A DNA stretch of 64,000 nucleotides from NCBI GenBank assembly GCA_964017145.1, contig OZ024843.1:2161001-2225000 (forward strand), read 5' to 3'. The notes below the pieces were generated by a model. That model was not told the origin of the DNA and did no database searches. It saw only the letters and a program-made list of their open reading frames with translations. Every line of letters starts with the position of its first letter. The stretch's first letter is position 1. Made by a program: the position numbers and the translations under genes. The DNA comes from Agrocybe praecox. Its lineage: Eukaryota > Basidiomycota > Agaricomycetes > Agaricales > Agrocybaceae. This document shows, in pieces, positions 47,894 through 59,194 of the stretch.

Positions 47894-48930
47894 ATGTCTT
47901 CAGTGCTATTTGTTTTGACTTCGGCGGATAAAACGGTGAGAGGAAAGCCTACTGTAAGTGCTTACGATTTCACTCGTTCGTGCCACTGTACCGTGGTTGT
48001 TGATGATCTGGACGATCTGTAGGGTTGGTATCTCCCAGAGGCAGCGCATCCGTATTATGCCATCAGCAAACACTACACCGTCGTATTTGCTGCTCCAAAA
48101 GGAGCCGATCCTCCTCTCGACAATGCCAGCGTCAAGGTATGTTCTCATTATGGTTTTGCGTTGTTCGGCGGGAAGGGTCGATTAACCCCCATCTAAGGCT
48201 TTCGCCGAAGACAAGGAATCACTCGATTTTCTGAATGACCCTATTGTGAAAGAAAAACTCGCAAACACCCAGAAACTGTCGGAGGTCAATGTCGATGACT
48301 ATGAAGCTATCTTTTATGTTGGCGGCCACGGGCCTGTCATAGACTTGCCACAGGATCCCGACAACATCAAGTTGGCATCGCAAGTGAGTTGTCGATGAAA
48401 TCATTTTATCGTCCTGATTTGAATACTAATACGTACGACTATAGTTTTGGAATTCCGGAAAGGTCGTTTCGGCGGTCTGTCATGGTCCCGCGTAAGATAT
48501 TTCATCACAGGTATTGTCCTTAGTTGATCGTAGATATACCTTCAGTGCGCTCGTAGGCGCTATCGATGCATCCGGACAGTCTATTTTTGCAGGAAAAAAT
48601 ACGACCGGGTTCTCGAATGAGGAGGAGATATTATTCGGCACTGTAGAGGTCAGTCAATATCTACATTTAAAAATCTGCCTACTCAATCAGTCCACCAGGA
48701 CGTTCCTTTCTCGCTCGAGGATAGGATTGTCGAGCTTGGCGCAAATTTCATCAAGTCAGATAAAGCATTCGGGGTACGTTATTCCAGATAGTGTTAAAGC
48801 TTCATATGATTGAACGTGAACACATCAGGTGAAAGTCGTAGTTGATGGCAAATTAGTTACAGGCGCCAACCCTGCTTCTGCAGGCTCGGTAGCCGAGGCT
48901 CTGTTGAAGGTTCTTCAAAACAAGGAATGA
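47894..48930 (+). CDS. DJ-1/PfpI family protein, Hsp31-like (copy 2)
   Basis: Tandem paralogue of the preceding gene with matching intron positions. The start is MSSVLFVLTSADKTVRGKPT, followed by GWYLPEAAHPYYAISKHYTV, YEAIFYVGGHGPVIDLPQDP, FWNSGKVVSAVCHGPAALVG, GKNTTGFSNEEEI and VTGANPASAGSVAEALLKVL. The catalytic Cys-His of VCHGPAAL and the Glu of LPEAAHPYY are kept, so both copies should be active. The first exons and the promoter differ more than the core, suggesting separate regulation. Function as for copy 1. Confidence 0.9.
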
Positions 48931-49085
48931 GGATGGGAAACATTCCTTGCGATCCGATTCTCTGAAATTGATATGTAACTGTTGTCGCGCCTGGTTTAAA
49001 GATTTAAAGGATAAAAGAATAACATTGGTATTACAAAACGAACGAAAAGAATCAAACCGTTCTACATCATGGGAAAACAGGTCGT

Positions 49086-50015
49086 TTAAATATAAACGAC
49101 AGACATTTGCCAGCCTTTTTTGAGGGTAAATCCATCCAGGGCCTCCTTCGCTGTAACGGAAAGCTCAGGGGATTCGAAAAAGACTTGAGCCATTTTCACT
49201 CGAATACCAGCAGCGTTAAGAGCAGGAGACCATGTTACGTTGGTTCTCTGGAAACCTTTGTATCTGATAGAAGGAGATAAGAGACATCCGGAAGGAAGTA
49301 TTTAAATAAACGTACTGCTGGAATAGGACGGAAAGCACGTCGTCTGTCACTTCTTGTGGCAAATTTGTACAGAGCAATCGTTGTGTAGCTTGTTGGACCT
49401 GAGTGGGCACGCTAGTCGGGACAGCGGCTTTCCAACAAGTGATGTGAAGCAAAAATTTGATTAAATTTCAAGCAACACGACGTACAAGGATCTTTCTTTT
49501 GTGGTGTCTCATCCTCATCGTCAATTTCCATCTCCTCATCCGAGTCATCTGACTTCTCCCTTTTAGCTTGTCGGTCATCCTCAACATCCTCATCTCTTTG
49601 TCGTTTGCTATTCTGTAAGATCGAGCTCGCGTTCACGGCTGTGGGAGGAACGAATTCGGGGTCTTCCGTTCTCAGGGTGGCGTACGATTTTGTTTTCGCA
49701 TAGTCGATGTGCTTTGGGAATGGTCTGGTTAGCATCTACCATGTTCCAGTGCGTCTCTGTGGTGCTCACCATAGGCTTGTCGTAGAACACCATACCCTCG
49801 CACGCTCTCATGGCGGAAGTCGCGCTCGCAAGGTCGGTGAAGACGAGAAAGGCTTGTCCGCGCATTTTCTGGTTCTTAGAGGCGATGATGTCGATGATTT
49901 TGCCATAGGTGGTGAAGATAGCATAAAGCTGGGTCTTTAGCTCTTCTTTGTTAACCTTGTCATTGAGGTTCTTGAGGTAAAGAGTGGTATTTGGTTGATT
50001 TGAAGGAGCAGACAT
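49086..50015 (-). CDS. U1A/U2B''-family spliceosomal RRM protein
   Basis: RNA-binding protein of U1 or U2 snRNP. The N-terminal RRM reads NTTLYLKNLNDKVNKEELKT, IFTTYGKIIDIIASKNQKMR and GQAFLVFTDLASATSAMRAC, then DKPMRIDYAKTKSYATLR after the splice, as in U1A and U2B''. An acidic/basic linker follows (KRQRDEDVEDDRQAKREKSD). The C-terminal RRM reads RLLCTNLPQEVTDDVLSVLF, then TNVTWSPALNAAGIRVKMAQ and VFFESPELSVTAKEALDGFT. The two-RRM form with a charged linker is that of U1A; fungi often have a single such protein. It is divergent from the ceramide synthase gene by 345 bp. Confidence 0.9.
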
Positions 50016-50360
50016 GATTGTTGGCAAAGAGACATTGATGGAGGAAGGAACGTTGGAGGCCTAAGGGCGAAGAGTTCCCACGGGGATGAAGACCCTTTGA
50101 AATTATTTGGGTGCTACACCCGGGGGTGCGTTGGTTTGCCAATACATAGCTGGCATACTCTGGCACGGTAGAGCCCCTTATATTTCCCTTTCCTCTTCCT
50201 TCCCTATCATCCTCCCCTTCCTTTTTCGACCTGCTGCCCCCTTTCCATATCCTCTGCCCCAATTTCGACAGGTGGTCCGATAAATCCTTTTTTTATCTGA
50301 CTGGCTTCGCTCTGGCTACTTGCTCGCTCCCAACATCTCGACAGCAATTTCTGGGTAAAA

Positions 50361-51864
50361 ATGGACCATCTGAAAGCGATAGCGCCATATATCACTCCGT
50401 TCTACACTCTACAGTACCCCATCGTCACCCCTCAGAGGACGGATTCATTCCATGACTCTCCTTATTACAATGTCGGCCCATTGGACTTTTGCATAGTCAT
50501 TTCATTGATTGCCGCCATGGCTATTCTGCGCGACGCGTTTCGGTTGCTAATGTTTGAGCCATTTGCTCGATGGAAACTATTACGGGACCTGAGGATGAAG
50601 AAAAACGCGAAGAGGCTTGCTGCAGTCAATGGCAACAGCAACGGCCACGTCGCAAACGGGAATGGGCACGTCATGAATGGCAAGGAGTATCCAACATTCA
50701 ATGGTTATGCCAACGGAAACGGACGTGCCAACGGGAATGGACATGCAAACGGGAATGGACATGCAAACGGGAACGGGAATGGACATGCAAACGGGAACGG
50801 CCATGCAAATGAACATGTTGGCAGTGGGAATGGCTATACGTCTGAAGAGGCCTCAACCCCAACGGCTAAAGAGCTACGAGCACTCACTCGCAGGGTACTG
50901 AGATTTGCTGAACAGGGCTGGTCGGTCGTATACTACCCAATTCAATGGGCCTTTGGCGTCGTACGTTGTTTCGTGATGCACGATTCACGTTATCAACTAA
51001 TCATAACTTTTGTCTAGTACGTGCATTACCACTTGCCTACTAAACTGCTCGATCCGACAGATTTATGGAGAGACTATCCTCATATACCCCTTGCTGCCCC
51101 CGTTAAACTCTACTATCTGACTCAAAGCGCTTTTTATCTGCACCAAATACTCATCATTAATGCTGAGGCTCGTCGGAAGGACCACGTTCAAATGATGTCT
51201 CACCACATCATTACCGTTTTCCTTATCCTGGGCAGTTACTTTACTAATTTTTCACGCGTGGGCTGTGTTATCATGGTGCTCATGGACTTCTGCGATATCT
51301 TCCTCCCGGTGCGTTCTTTAATGCGGATCGGCTTTGACGAGAATCTGATGTGACTTCCGCTACTCAGTCGGCCAAAATGTTACTGTATATTCAGGTCAAA
51401 CAAATCTATTGTGACCTAATGTTTGGGTGGTTCATGATTTCATGGCTCGTTACACGGCATGTTCTCTTCATCCTCGTCATCTACTCGACGATCTTCACCG
51501 CCCCTCACCACATCGACTTTGTATGGGACTGGGAGAATAGATTATTTATAACGCGGAATGCGTTTAATTGGTTCTGCGTCTCGCTTGTTGCCCTCCAGGT
51601 TCGTACCACGCGTTATTTAACTCTATTGAAGTGACACTTGACTGACGCACGTGTCCTCTTTTTCTTATATAGCTTATCCAGATCGTATGGTTCTGGATGA
51701 TTTGCAAGGTTGCCTGGAGGGTGGTGACTACGGAAAAGGGTGCATCAGACGTCCGTAGTGACGACGAAGACGGGTGTGTACATTTTCCTTTTCCCCTGGG
51801 TTTTCGTTATTCATTGAAAACGTGCTTCAACTCGAACAGCGTGTCCGACCCCAAAGAAGATTAG
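50361..51864 (+). CDS. LAG1: Ceramide synthase (LAG1/LAC1, TLC domain)
   Basis: ER membrane enzyme that N-acylates sphingoid bases. The N-terminal part has a membrane segment (LDFCIVISLIAAMAILRDAF), then a cytosolic loop expanded by an Asn-Gly-His repeat (residues about 93-149). The TLC domain follows: FAEQGWSVVYYPIQWAFGV, YYLTQSAFYLHQILIINAEA, and the Lag1 motif MMSHHIITVFLILGSYFTNF with its two catalytic His, then MVLMDFCDIFLP with the conserved Asp. Further membrane spans come in CDLMFGWFMISWLVTRHVLF and LIQIVWFWMICKVAWRVV. The last exon gives VSDPKED, an acidic tail of the kind that can be regulated by phosphorylation. At least five introns. Confidence 0.93.
50712..50807 (+). repeat. In-frame 18-bp minisatellite in the ceramide synthase gene
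   Basis: Five units of the type AACGGGAATGGACATGCA (Asn-Gly-Asn-Gly-His-Ala); the fourth carries an extra six bases. Two units are identical at the DNA level (50730-50747, 50748-50765), which points to recent slippage. Confidence 0.92.
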
Positions 51865-52447
51865 ATGTCTTCCTACCTCCTCTCTCTTCGACTTGCTCGA
51901 GGAGAAATCATTACCTTACAGGCTGCCATATTGGCATATATTTCTGTAGACGCTTGATGCCGATACTTACTTTACGATGATCCAGGAACACGACGTTGGT
52001 GAAAAAAAGTGGTCTACTTACTTAGTTAGAAGCAGCGATTATCAAGATCACGGACTTGTTGGGATACGATTTTACATATACGTGTCCTATAGCAAAAAAA
52101 AACTTTCTTGTGGAAATAGGAGTTTTATTGAGGTTTACATATCTTACTATCGCTCGGTGTATTCGGAGTATCTAAAAGTAGAAAGTCACGCATAATTGCC
52201 TTATCGGGGTTCATCGGCGACCAAGTGAGTGAGTGAGTGAGTGAGTGAGTGGGTGAGTGACTTCAGGACATCAGCAGTGAGTCGGCTAACTGTGCGCAAT
52301 CCATCCACAGCACTTTGATTACTCAACCACGATCATCCATTCCTACCGAGGCACTCTTGGGCATCTGTAGGGGACAAACGCTCGCTGTGCCCTTGTATCG
52401 TTCTTCTGCTCTTGTTTCTTTGATATCTCTTCAATTTACTACTATCC
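51865..52447. other. Intergenic region upstream of SNF7
   Basis: 3' flank of the ceramide synthase gene, then the SNF7 promoter. It holds a GTGA tetranucleotide repeat at 52224-52260 and no other recognised feature. Confidence 0.5.
52224..52260. repeat. GTGA tetranucleotide microsatellite
   Basis: About nine GTGA units with one GGTGA variant near the end, about 190 bp upstream of the SNF7 start codon. Confidence 0.9.
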
Positions 52448-53706
52448 ATGATGGCGAGCTTCATGAGCTACTTTGGTGCGGGGAGGAAGGATCCCAAGCA
52501 AACGGCACGCGATGCCATTGTTGGACTGCGGCAGCAACTACAGATGATAGAGAAGAAGGAGGAGTATCTGCAGAAGAAGATTGAGGACGAGCAGAGAAAG
52601 GCCAGAGCGAATGCTGTAACGAACAAAGGTGGTACGTGCCACCACTTTCGTCGTCGTTTCTCCTTCGTGGAAAGAGAGATGGCTGTCCTTTCTTGGTTAC
52701 TTGATACTGACGCTCTCTTTCAATTTATCTGTATACTCAAACGATCTGCTACGTCGTTGATTATGATTATCCACTCATCAATCCTATCTGGGCGCTATTG
52801 CTACTCCTGGTTCTCATGAATCGCTTATCTCAAAACCAAAATCCCTACCCACTCTCTCCTCTTTCCTCCCTTGCACGGACTACACCATGCACAGCTGCCA
52901 TGGCAGCGTTGAAGAGGAAGAAAGTGTCCGAACAGGAGCTGGACCGACTAGCAGGCAGCCGACTTCAACTGGAGATGCAAGTGAACACGCTCGAATCGGC
53001 CAACCTCAACGCAGAGACGATGGCAGCCATGAAAAAAGCCTCGGATGCACTCAAGGTTATTCATGGAAATCTGTGAGTTCTTCTTTTCTCTCGTCCCTGC
53101 TTTGATATTACCCTTCTTGGTTGGGTATATCCCGGCGGCTATGTATGCCCTGCTGCGGAATTGCTGGGTAGTAAAACTTCAACACGCTCTGGGATATACC
53201 CACAGAGGAAGACAAATTGGTGCCTATCTGGTTCTGACCAACCTTTATTATTATTATTTTGAACAGGACGATAGACAAGGTGGACGCGACGATGAACTCT
53301 GTAAACGAGCAAAGAGAACTCGCGAACGAAATTGCAGCAGCACTTTCGGATCCTGTCAATGCTGGTATCGAAATCGACGATGTGCGTTTTTTTTCTCCCA
53401 GTCCTACGTGATATTCCTTTAACTGATGTTTTCCGATTGAAATGTAACAGGAGGAGCTAAATGCGGAATTGGACGACATGCAACAGGACGTACTGAATGC
53501 GAGACTGAGCGAGGCGGATCATGCACCCGTGCATCTACCACCAGGGGCATCGACAGTGCCCGCCGAGCGTAAGCGGTGTCTGCGTTGTATAGATGGATTG
53601 TTTCTAACATTTTTATAAAATAGGTTCAAGGCCAGTGGCAGTGGCAGAGGGCGACGAAGAGGAGGAGCTCAGGAAACTGCAAGAAGAAATGGCGATGGCC
53701 ATGTAA
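52448..53706 (+). CDS. SNF7: ESCRT-III subunit SNF7 (VPS32/CHMP4)
   Basis: Polymer-forming ESCRT-III core protein for multivesicular bodies and membrane scission. The start is MMASFMSYFGAGRKDPKQTA, then DAIVGLRQQLQMIEKKEEYL (helix 1, basic). Later exons give AAMAALKRKKVSEQELDRLA, LQLEMQVNTLESANLNAETM, TIDKVDATMNSVNEQRELAN and EEELNAELDDMQQDVLNARL, with the acidic MIM-like C-terminus EEEELRKLQEEMAMAM. The first intron (52632-52894, 263 nt) and the third (about 53073-53267, 195 nt) are far longer than the usual 50-60 nt here; the third contains a 12-bp inverted repeat. Confidence 0.94.
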
Positions 53707-54185
53707 CTCTCTTCTTCATATCGTGTACTACCCGCGTCAACATCGACCTCGCCATTATATCTGTTACTGGGTTTCCTTTTGCTTCTTCACCTTCACTATT
53801 TTTTTGTTTGTGTAATGTAATTGATACTACCTACTACTACTTTCTCTTTGGCGTCTATTGGGACGACAAACGAATAACATTTTTATAACCCGGCTCTACC
53901 ATACCACCGGGACATGCAATCATACTTCCTTTCAGATTGTAATAAATACAAGCAACGCCACTTTCTGTTTCCATGTACATCTCATGCCATGTTCACATTT
54001 AGATGGGTAATCGTTTCCCTCCGCAGCGTTTTCTTTTTTCAAAAAGTTGGTATTAAATTAGATGTGGCAAGGGCAAGAACGAAGTGCTATTAAAATGCCG
54101 ACCCTAGATTAAGGGTATCATGTGGGGGGGGAGAATTGGTCTAAAGGTGATGATGATTGGTTATGTACGATGGATGGGACAAGTG
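53707..54185. other. Convergent 3' region of SNF7 and the NEM1-like gene
   Basis: T-rich 3' flanks; nothing else was recognised. Confidence 0.5.
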
Positions 54186-55128
54186 CTATGAGTTGGACTG
54201 ATGGAAGACGCCTGCTGACCTGAGACCTAAGACGCGGCGGACGTCGGAGGTGAAGCGAAGGGAGTCGAGTACGGGTAGGAGATCCAAGAGGGCTTCATCT
54301 GATGGATCATGAGTCCAACCTTCAATGGGTATCCCGTTGGCTGAGATGACAAGGTTAAGGGGGAGCAGATAGAGAGAATACACGGACGGACCTTCATTGG
54401 TGGTATAACTGATGGGAGAGTTGTCTACTAGACAAACGCGGGAGAGATCAGGATCGACTATGGACAGGTCTTTTGTGTATGATCCGTTGGGGAGCTGTGT
54501 ACATGACTTGGGGAAGAAAAGTGGTGATGAGGTCAGAAAGTGAAAAAAAAATTGGGGATAGTACGTACGTCACGGAAGAAGCGATGCTCTAGGATACCGC
54601 GACCAGCATCTAGCCAGTCTATCACTGGGTCTGCGTACTCTTGCATAGAGGCGGTGAATATTACGAGGGTGTACCATGAAGAAACCTGAGCGAGAAATGA
54701 GAGAAAGAATAAAGGAAGAGGATATAAGAACAGACAGTGCGAAGGAAAAAGTCGACAAAGGGACGCTTGTAAACGTGGTAGAGAGTGCTGCGACCGCCCA
54801 AGACGACCTCGACCATGTGTCCTGCAGGCTTGTTGTTGGAACGGAGGCTGAGAAGACCGGGGTGATATGGAATCGGTCTGGAGGTTGAATGGATGAGAGT
54901 TTCGTCGAGATCGAGGACGAGGGTCTTTGGGAGATGAAAGGGAGTCTTCTTTGGGGGCGAAGGGGGAGTTGGAGTCTGAGGGACTTGTGGAGGGGGTGGA
55001 CGGAGGAAATGCCATGCAGACTTGAGATGGTCCCAGAAGAGGAGAAAGAGACGGACGACGAAGATGTGGTCCAATTTGCGGGAAGCATAAGCATCGAACT
55101 GACGAGCGACATATCCCACTGTGTTCAT
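54186..55128 (-). CDS. NEM1/CTDNEP1-type phosphatase (DxDxT family)
   Basis: Nuclear envelope/ER phosphatase that, in yeast and animals, dephosphorylates the phosphatidate phosphatase lipin (Pah1). The N-terminus [20 protein letters not shown] leads to a membrane segment ([19 protein letters not shown]), a Pro-rich linker, then the catalytic motif [18 protein letters not shown]. Later exons give VFFDxF-like [43 protein letters not shown] and [20 protein letters not shown]. This matches the FCPDC/NEM1 group; the protein is short for a fungal Nem1, so an extra upstream exon is possible. Only 64 bp separate its start from the stop of the MFS gene on the same strand. Confidence 0.87.
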
Positions 55129-55192
55129 CTTCAAAGGGAGACTTGCCAATTCAAACAACTCTTTATATAAATAGTATACATTAAACATGTGA

Positions 55193-57123
55193 TCAAAGCA
55201 TGTACCCTCTCTTTCCCTCCAACGCCAACCGAGCATTTTCTCTCTTTAGGTACTCTCGGAACATCCAGCACATCACAATTGCTAACCCTGACGTAGCAAT
55301 GCAAATCCCATACGAGTTGTGGTAGCTCGGTCCCCATGTAGTCGGCCACACGTAAGATCCAGCCACATTTCCAAGTTGCGAAAACGCGTTGATCAGTGCA
55401 AGCGCAACCGCTCGCTTCGACGCTGGTCGTGGAAAGCTGTTGCTGATCCAGGCGTAGAATACTACAAATCCTGCGTACGACTGCGCCATCAAGAATCTAG
55501 TATTAAAATCAGTTTTTAATTCTTCTCTCGCCTGTCCGGTACTTACAGCGAAATGTATCGCGCCGCCGTGTTCATTGTGCTGATCGCAATCACGAACCCC
55601 AAAATTCCAACCCCCAACGATCCCACAATATGGTAGAACCGCTCCCCAGTCTTGTCAGAATGCCGCGAAAGTACAAACGCGAATATCGCCGTAAACACAA
55701 ATGGAGGCGCGCACAACAACAGCGTCACCGTTCGGTTGAATCCCATCGTCGCACTCAGCGTAGGGAAATACGCGTTGAATGACAACGCCACAACTTGCGA
55801 AGTCAGCGCCAGCGACAACCACCATACTTTCCAATCAGAAATTGCCATCCACAGCCCTTCTCTGGCTCCTGCTTCTTCCTCTTTCTCGCCTCCTTCCCCA
55901 TCTTCCTCCATACGCCTGATTGCTAGCGCACGTTCTTCTGGACTCAACCATCTGGTCGTTGTCGGGAAATCAGGAAGCACGAAAATTGCGACGATAGCCA
56001 CCGCAATCGTCAAAGCTCCTTCAATGAAGAATAACCATCTAGTGAAATGACATCATCGCACGTTTGACATACACAAAATACGCAGAGACTCACCTCCATG
56101 CCGAGTGTCCAAGCTTGCCTTGCATACCACCAAGGATCCCCGACGCCATCAGCGAACCGAATGCATTGCTGATAATGTTTCCGCAATACAAAATAGCAGT
56201 CCTCAGTCCGAGTTCATTGCGTTTGTACCATTTCGAAAGCAGGAACTGCAAGTCGGCTTAATTAATCACCCGTGCCTAGATTTTCGAAACAACCCACCAA
56301 TGCACCAGGGAAGAATGCGGCCTCGACGAATCCGAGGAAAAAACGTGTGAGTAATGCACCTGTAAAACTGCACCTCGCTTAATATCATATGTGGCTCTAA
56401 ACAGAAAGACGATATAACATACTCGTGCGTTACACCTGATGAAGAAATATGATAAGCGAAGATCCGAGTGGTAGGTATAATAACATCGCACCTGTCAGAC
56501 AGGATATGGTTCCCCATATTATCATACATGCGGGGAGATATAAAGACGGTTTGCCGATAAAGTTCAAGAACATGTTCCTACGTAGTCGTATGTCAGATAC
56601 ATCGATTATCGGGAAGAGGAAGAAAAAAACATACGAAGGAATTTGCATGATGATATATCCGACATAGAGGATCGACAAGAGTGTGGCAAACTCGTTACCT
56701 AGAGTAAGATCAGCGCGGAAGATTGTGGGGTAACGGCGATACCCTACCTTTGAGTCCGAGATCGGACTCGAAACCTCGCAAACGCGCTGCTCTGTATACA
56801 TAGGCTGCGTGGTCAGTGACATGGCCCGTTTTTTATAGATGAGCCGTGACAAACCCCGCATTGTTCCTATCGATCTAAGGAAGGAAGGAAAAGAGCAGTC
56901 AGATAGATGTGAGGCTACAAAGACGTTCGATTCGACTCACATAGTTGAGGATGTAAATGAACACCATGATGCTCATCCTCGCATCGATCTTCCAAAGCAG
57001 CTTCTTCTCGAGAGCCTTCCGCGCTTCTGTGCCGCCAAACTCTGCATCTCGGTCGTTGGTGTTCGCAACTTCGTCGTGGCTGGCATTCGAACCCTTCTCG
57101 TAGTCGACTTTCGTGTCGGACAT
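55193..57123 (-). CDS. MFS transporter, Dal5/allantoate-permease-like (anion:cation symporter type), copy 1
   Basis: Plasma-membrane transporter with about 12 membrane spans. The start is MSDTKVDYEKGSN, with a hydrophilic N-terminus, then KIDARMSIMVFIYILNYVDR and NNAAAARLRGFESDLGL, the classic TM1 and loop of this family. Other blocks: ATLLSILYVGYIIMQIPSNM, FLGFVEAAFFPGALFLLSKW, GHSAWRWLFFIEGALTIAVA, FVLPDFPTTTRWLSPEERAL, VWPTTWGPSYHNSYGICIAT. The C-terminus is ALEGKRGYML. Family members carry allantoate, nicotinate, pantothenate, biotin or similar carboxylates; the substrate cannot be told here. A paralogue lies on the opposite strand at 61169-63217. Confidence 0.9.
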
Positions 57124-57883
57124 GATGGTCGTAACAGTGATACCCTTGGACCAGATCAAAAAAGTCGTACGAGGCTAAACCGTAAAAGGTCGTATGGAAG
57201 AGAGACTTTTTGATATGCGAGGGGAGAAAAGGCTCGCACGACAGAGAAGTAGAAGGAAAACTTTTCCTCCCTCCTTTTCTACTTTCCACGAAATGTCATG
57301 ACGTACGCATATTATTGGTTAGAGACAAACGGAGAATCATTGTGGGGATGGGGAATAACGAATAGGACAGGGGGCCATGTGGAGAGGCCAAAGGATGCAT
57401 AATGTGAAGGGGGTTAGAATGTCCAAAAATAGGTCAATTCCACCGGATCCCGAGCGGAGCGGATATGATTCATTTTTGCGGAAATCCCGACGCGCGTGAT
57501 GTACACGTGATGGGAAATAAACAACGCGCCCGTCGCGTTGCGTTGTTGATTGATCAGGTCGGCTAATGCTCGTCCGTTGACCTTCCATTCACGAGAGACA
57601 CTCCGACCGGGGGAATTGGGCCCTCTCTCTTTTTCTCTTTTTCTCCTTTGCTCGTTGCTTTAAGCTTGCCTTGCCAAGCTTGGAGATAAGGAAATAGACC
57701 TAGCCGTACATTAGGGCTTAACGATAACCGACGCTTCGACCTAGAATTTGTTAATCTTTCATCTCCACCGCATCGACATTCAAGCAAGCGACGACGACGC
57801 GCACGGATCTTGGGGACAACTCCTCCTTTCTTTGCATCATACACTTTTTTTTTTTCATTCGGTTTGGTTGCACACATAGATTA
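57124..57883. other. Divergent promoter region of MFS copy 1 and the RING gene
   Basis: 760 bp with no recognised gene. It has pyrimidine tracts near 57620-57650 and 57840-57860, typical of fungal core promoters, directly before the RING gene start. Confidence 0.5.
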
Positions 57884-58908
57884 ATGGACTCCACGATCAC
57901 TGCCGCCGCCGCTTATGAGCTGGTGCAGGATGCGTTGCTGACACCGCAACAGAGGATTAAGCTCGTTTTGGATGCACTCCCGGTCCTTGGGAAGGATGAT
58001 GTGGACATGGATGAACCGTGTCCGATATGCCTTATGCCGCTGTCTGCGGTATTCGCGGAAGGCGATGAGATGCTTGCGAAAGAACAGGGGGAGGGGGAAG
58101 AAGAAGAACTTGAGATCATCATCACAGGAGTAACGAAGCTAGTGGGCTGTGGGCACGTCTTTTGTCGTAGGGAGTACGTCGCTTCAGTCGTTTGGCTTTC
58201 CTCAAGAAGCTCAGTATACCCTTCTCTTTTTATAGTTTGACGGAGTGGATAACGAGTCAGGTAAGCTCTTTTAATTGTCTGCGGCTTTACTTTGCTCAGC
58301 GGTTTCTCGTTTACAATAGCATGGAAGCTGCCCTACATGTCGGCATGCGTTTCTCAATATTCGACCTCCATCAGAGTCCGATGACGAGTCTTCAGACGGG
58401 GGTGAATACATTCCCAATCCGGACGACTTGGAGGATGAGGATGAGGATGTGTACTTGGACGGAGTCGATGATGCCGACATGGATGACTTCCATGTACAGG
58501 GCATGGACCTCGACATCGACGAAATATGGACGGCGCACACCGGACATCGTAGAGACGACGACGATGACGTAAATGCTGATGCTGACGCTGAAATGGACGG
58601 GGATGAAGACGGCGCCAGTGAATGGGGGCTCACCGACGGCGAGTCGGAATCTATGACTTCCTCTGATGGCGATATGACAGTGGACGAAAGCAACGATGGT
58701 GAAGACGAGGCAAACAACGCCGGTACGTTCGGTCGGGGTCGATCTGCTTCTAGGCTGGTTCAATTGACGATCCTTGCTCTGTTGCTCTTCAGCGTTGGAA
58801 ACGGAGGTTAATGTCTCTGTGCATGAAGATGATGAGGACCTTAATGTCGAAGAAGGACAGGGCCTTATTCCTCATGATTTAGTCTCTGATTCTCAGGGAC
58901 CCAAGTAG
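57884..58908 (+). CDS. RING-finger protein with acidic C-terminus
   Basis: Probable E3 ubiquitin ligase. The start is MDSTITAAAAYELVQDALLT. The RING begins MDEPCPICLMPLSAVFAEGD, has an acidic 30-residue loop, and continues KLVGCGHVFCRRDLTEWITS across a splice to HGSCPTCRHAFLNI, giving Cys-x2-Cys, Cys-x-His-x2-Cys and Cys-x2-Cys. The rest is very acidic (DLEDEDEDVYLDGVDDADMD, DDDDDVNADADAEMDGDEDG) and ends LIPHDLVSDSQGPK. Four short introns. The long loop between the first two metal pairs is unusual. The substrate is unknown; RING plus acidic tail recalls histone-binding ligases such as Psh1, but there is no second zinc motif. Confidence 0.82.
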
Positions 58909-59194
58909 AGATGTATATAATCTCTCTCTGTGGCTCTCCGGCGTCTTTTTACCTCCTCTTCCTGATCCGTTCAAAATCTAGACTTGCAAGTTTTATCCAC
59001 TTATTTCAAGGAACAATCAGTACCAACCAATCCATCATTCATCCCTCTTCCCAAACACATCACTTCAGTTCGCAGTTGACGATACCTTTATTAAACATTC
59101 AGAATTTGGTTTTTATTTGATTCTTTAAAAGCATATCATGTATAACATTTGTAACACACTTTCATAATTATATTCACGTTTCCTACCGTTACCT

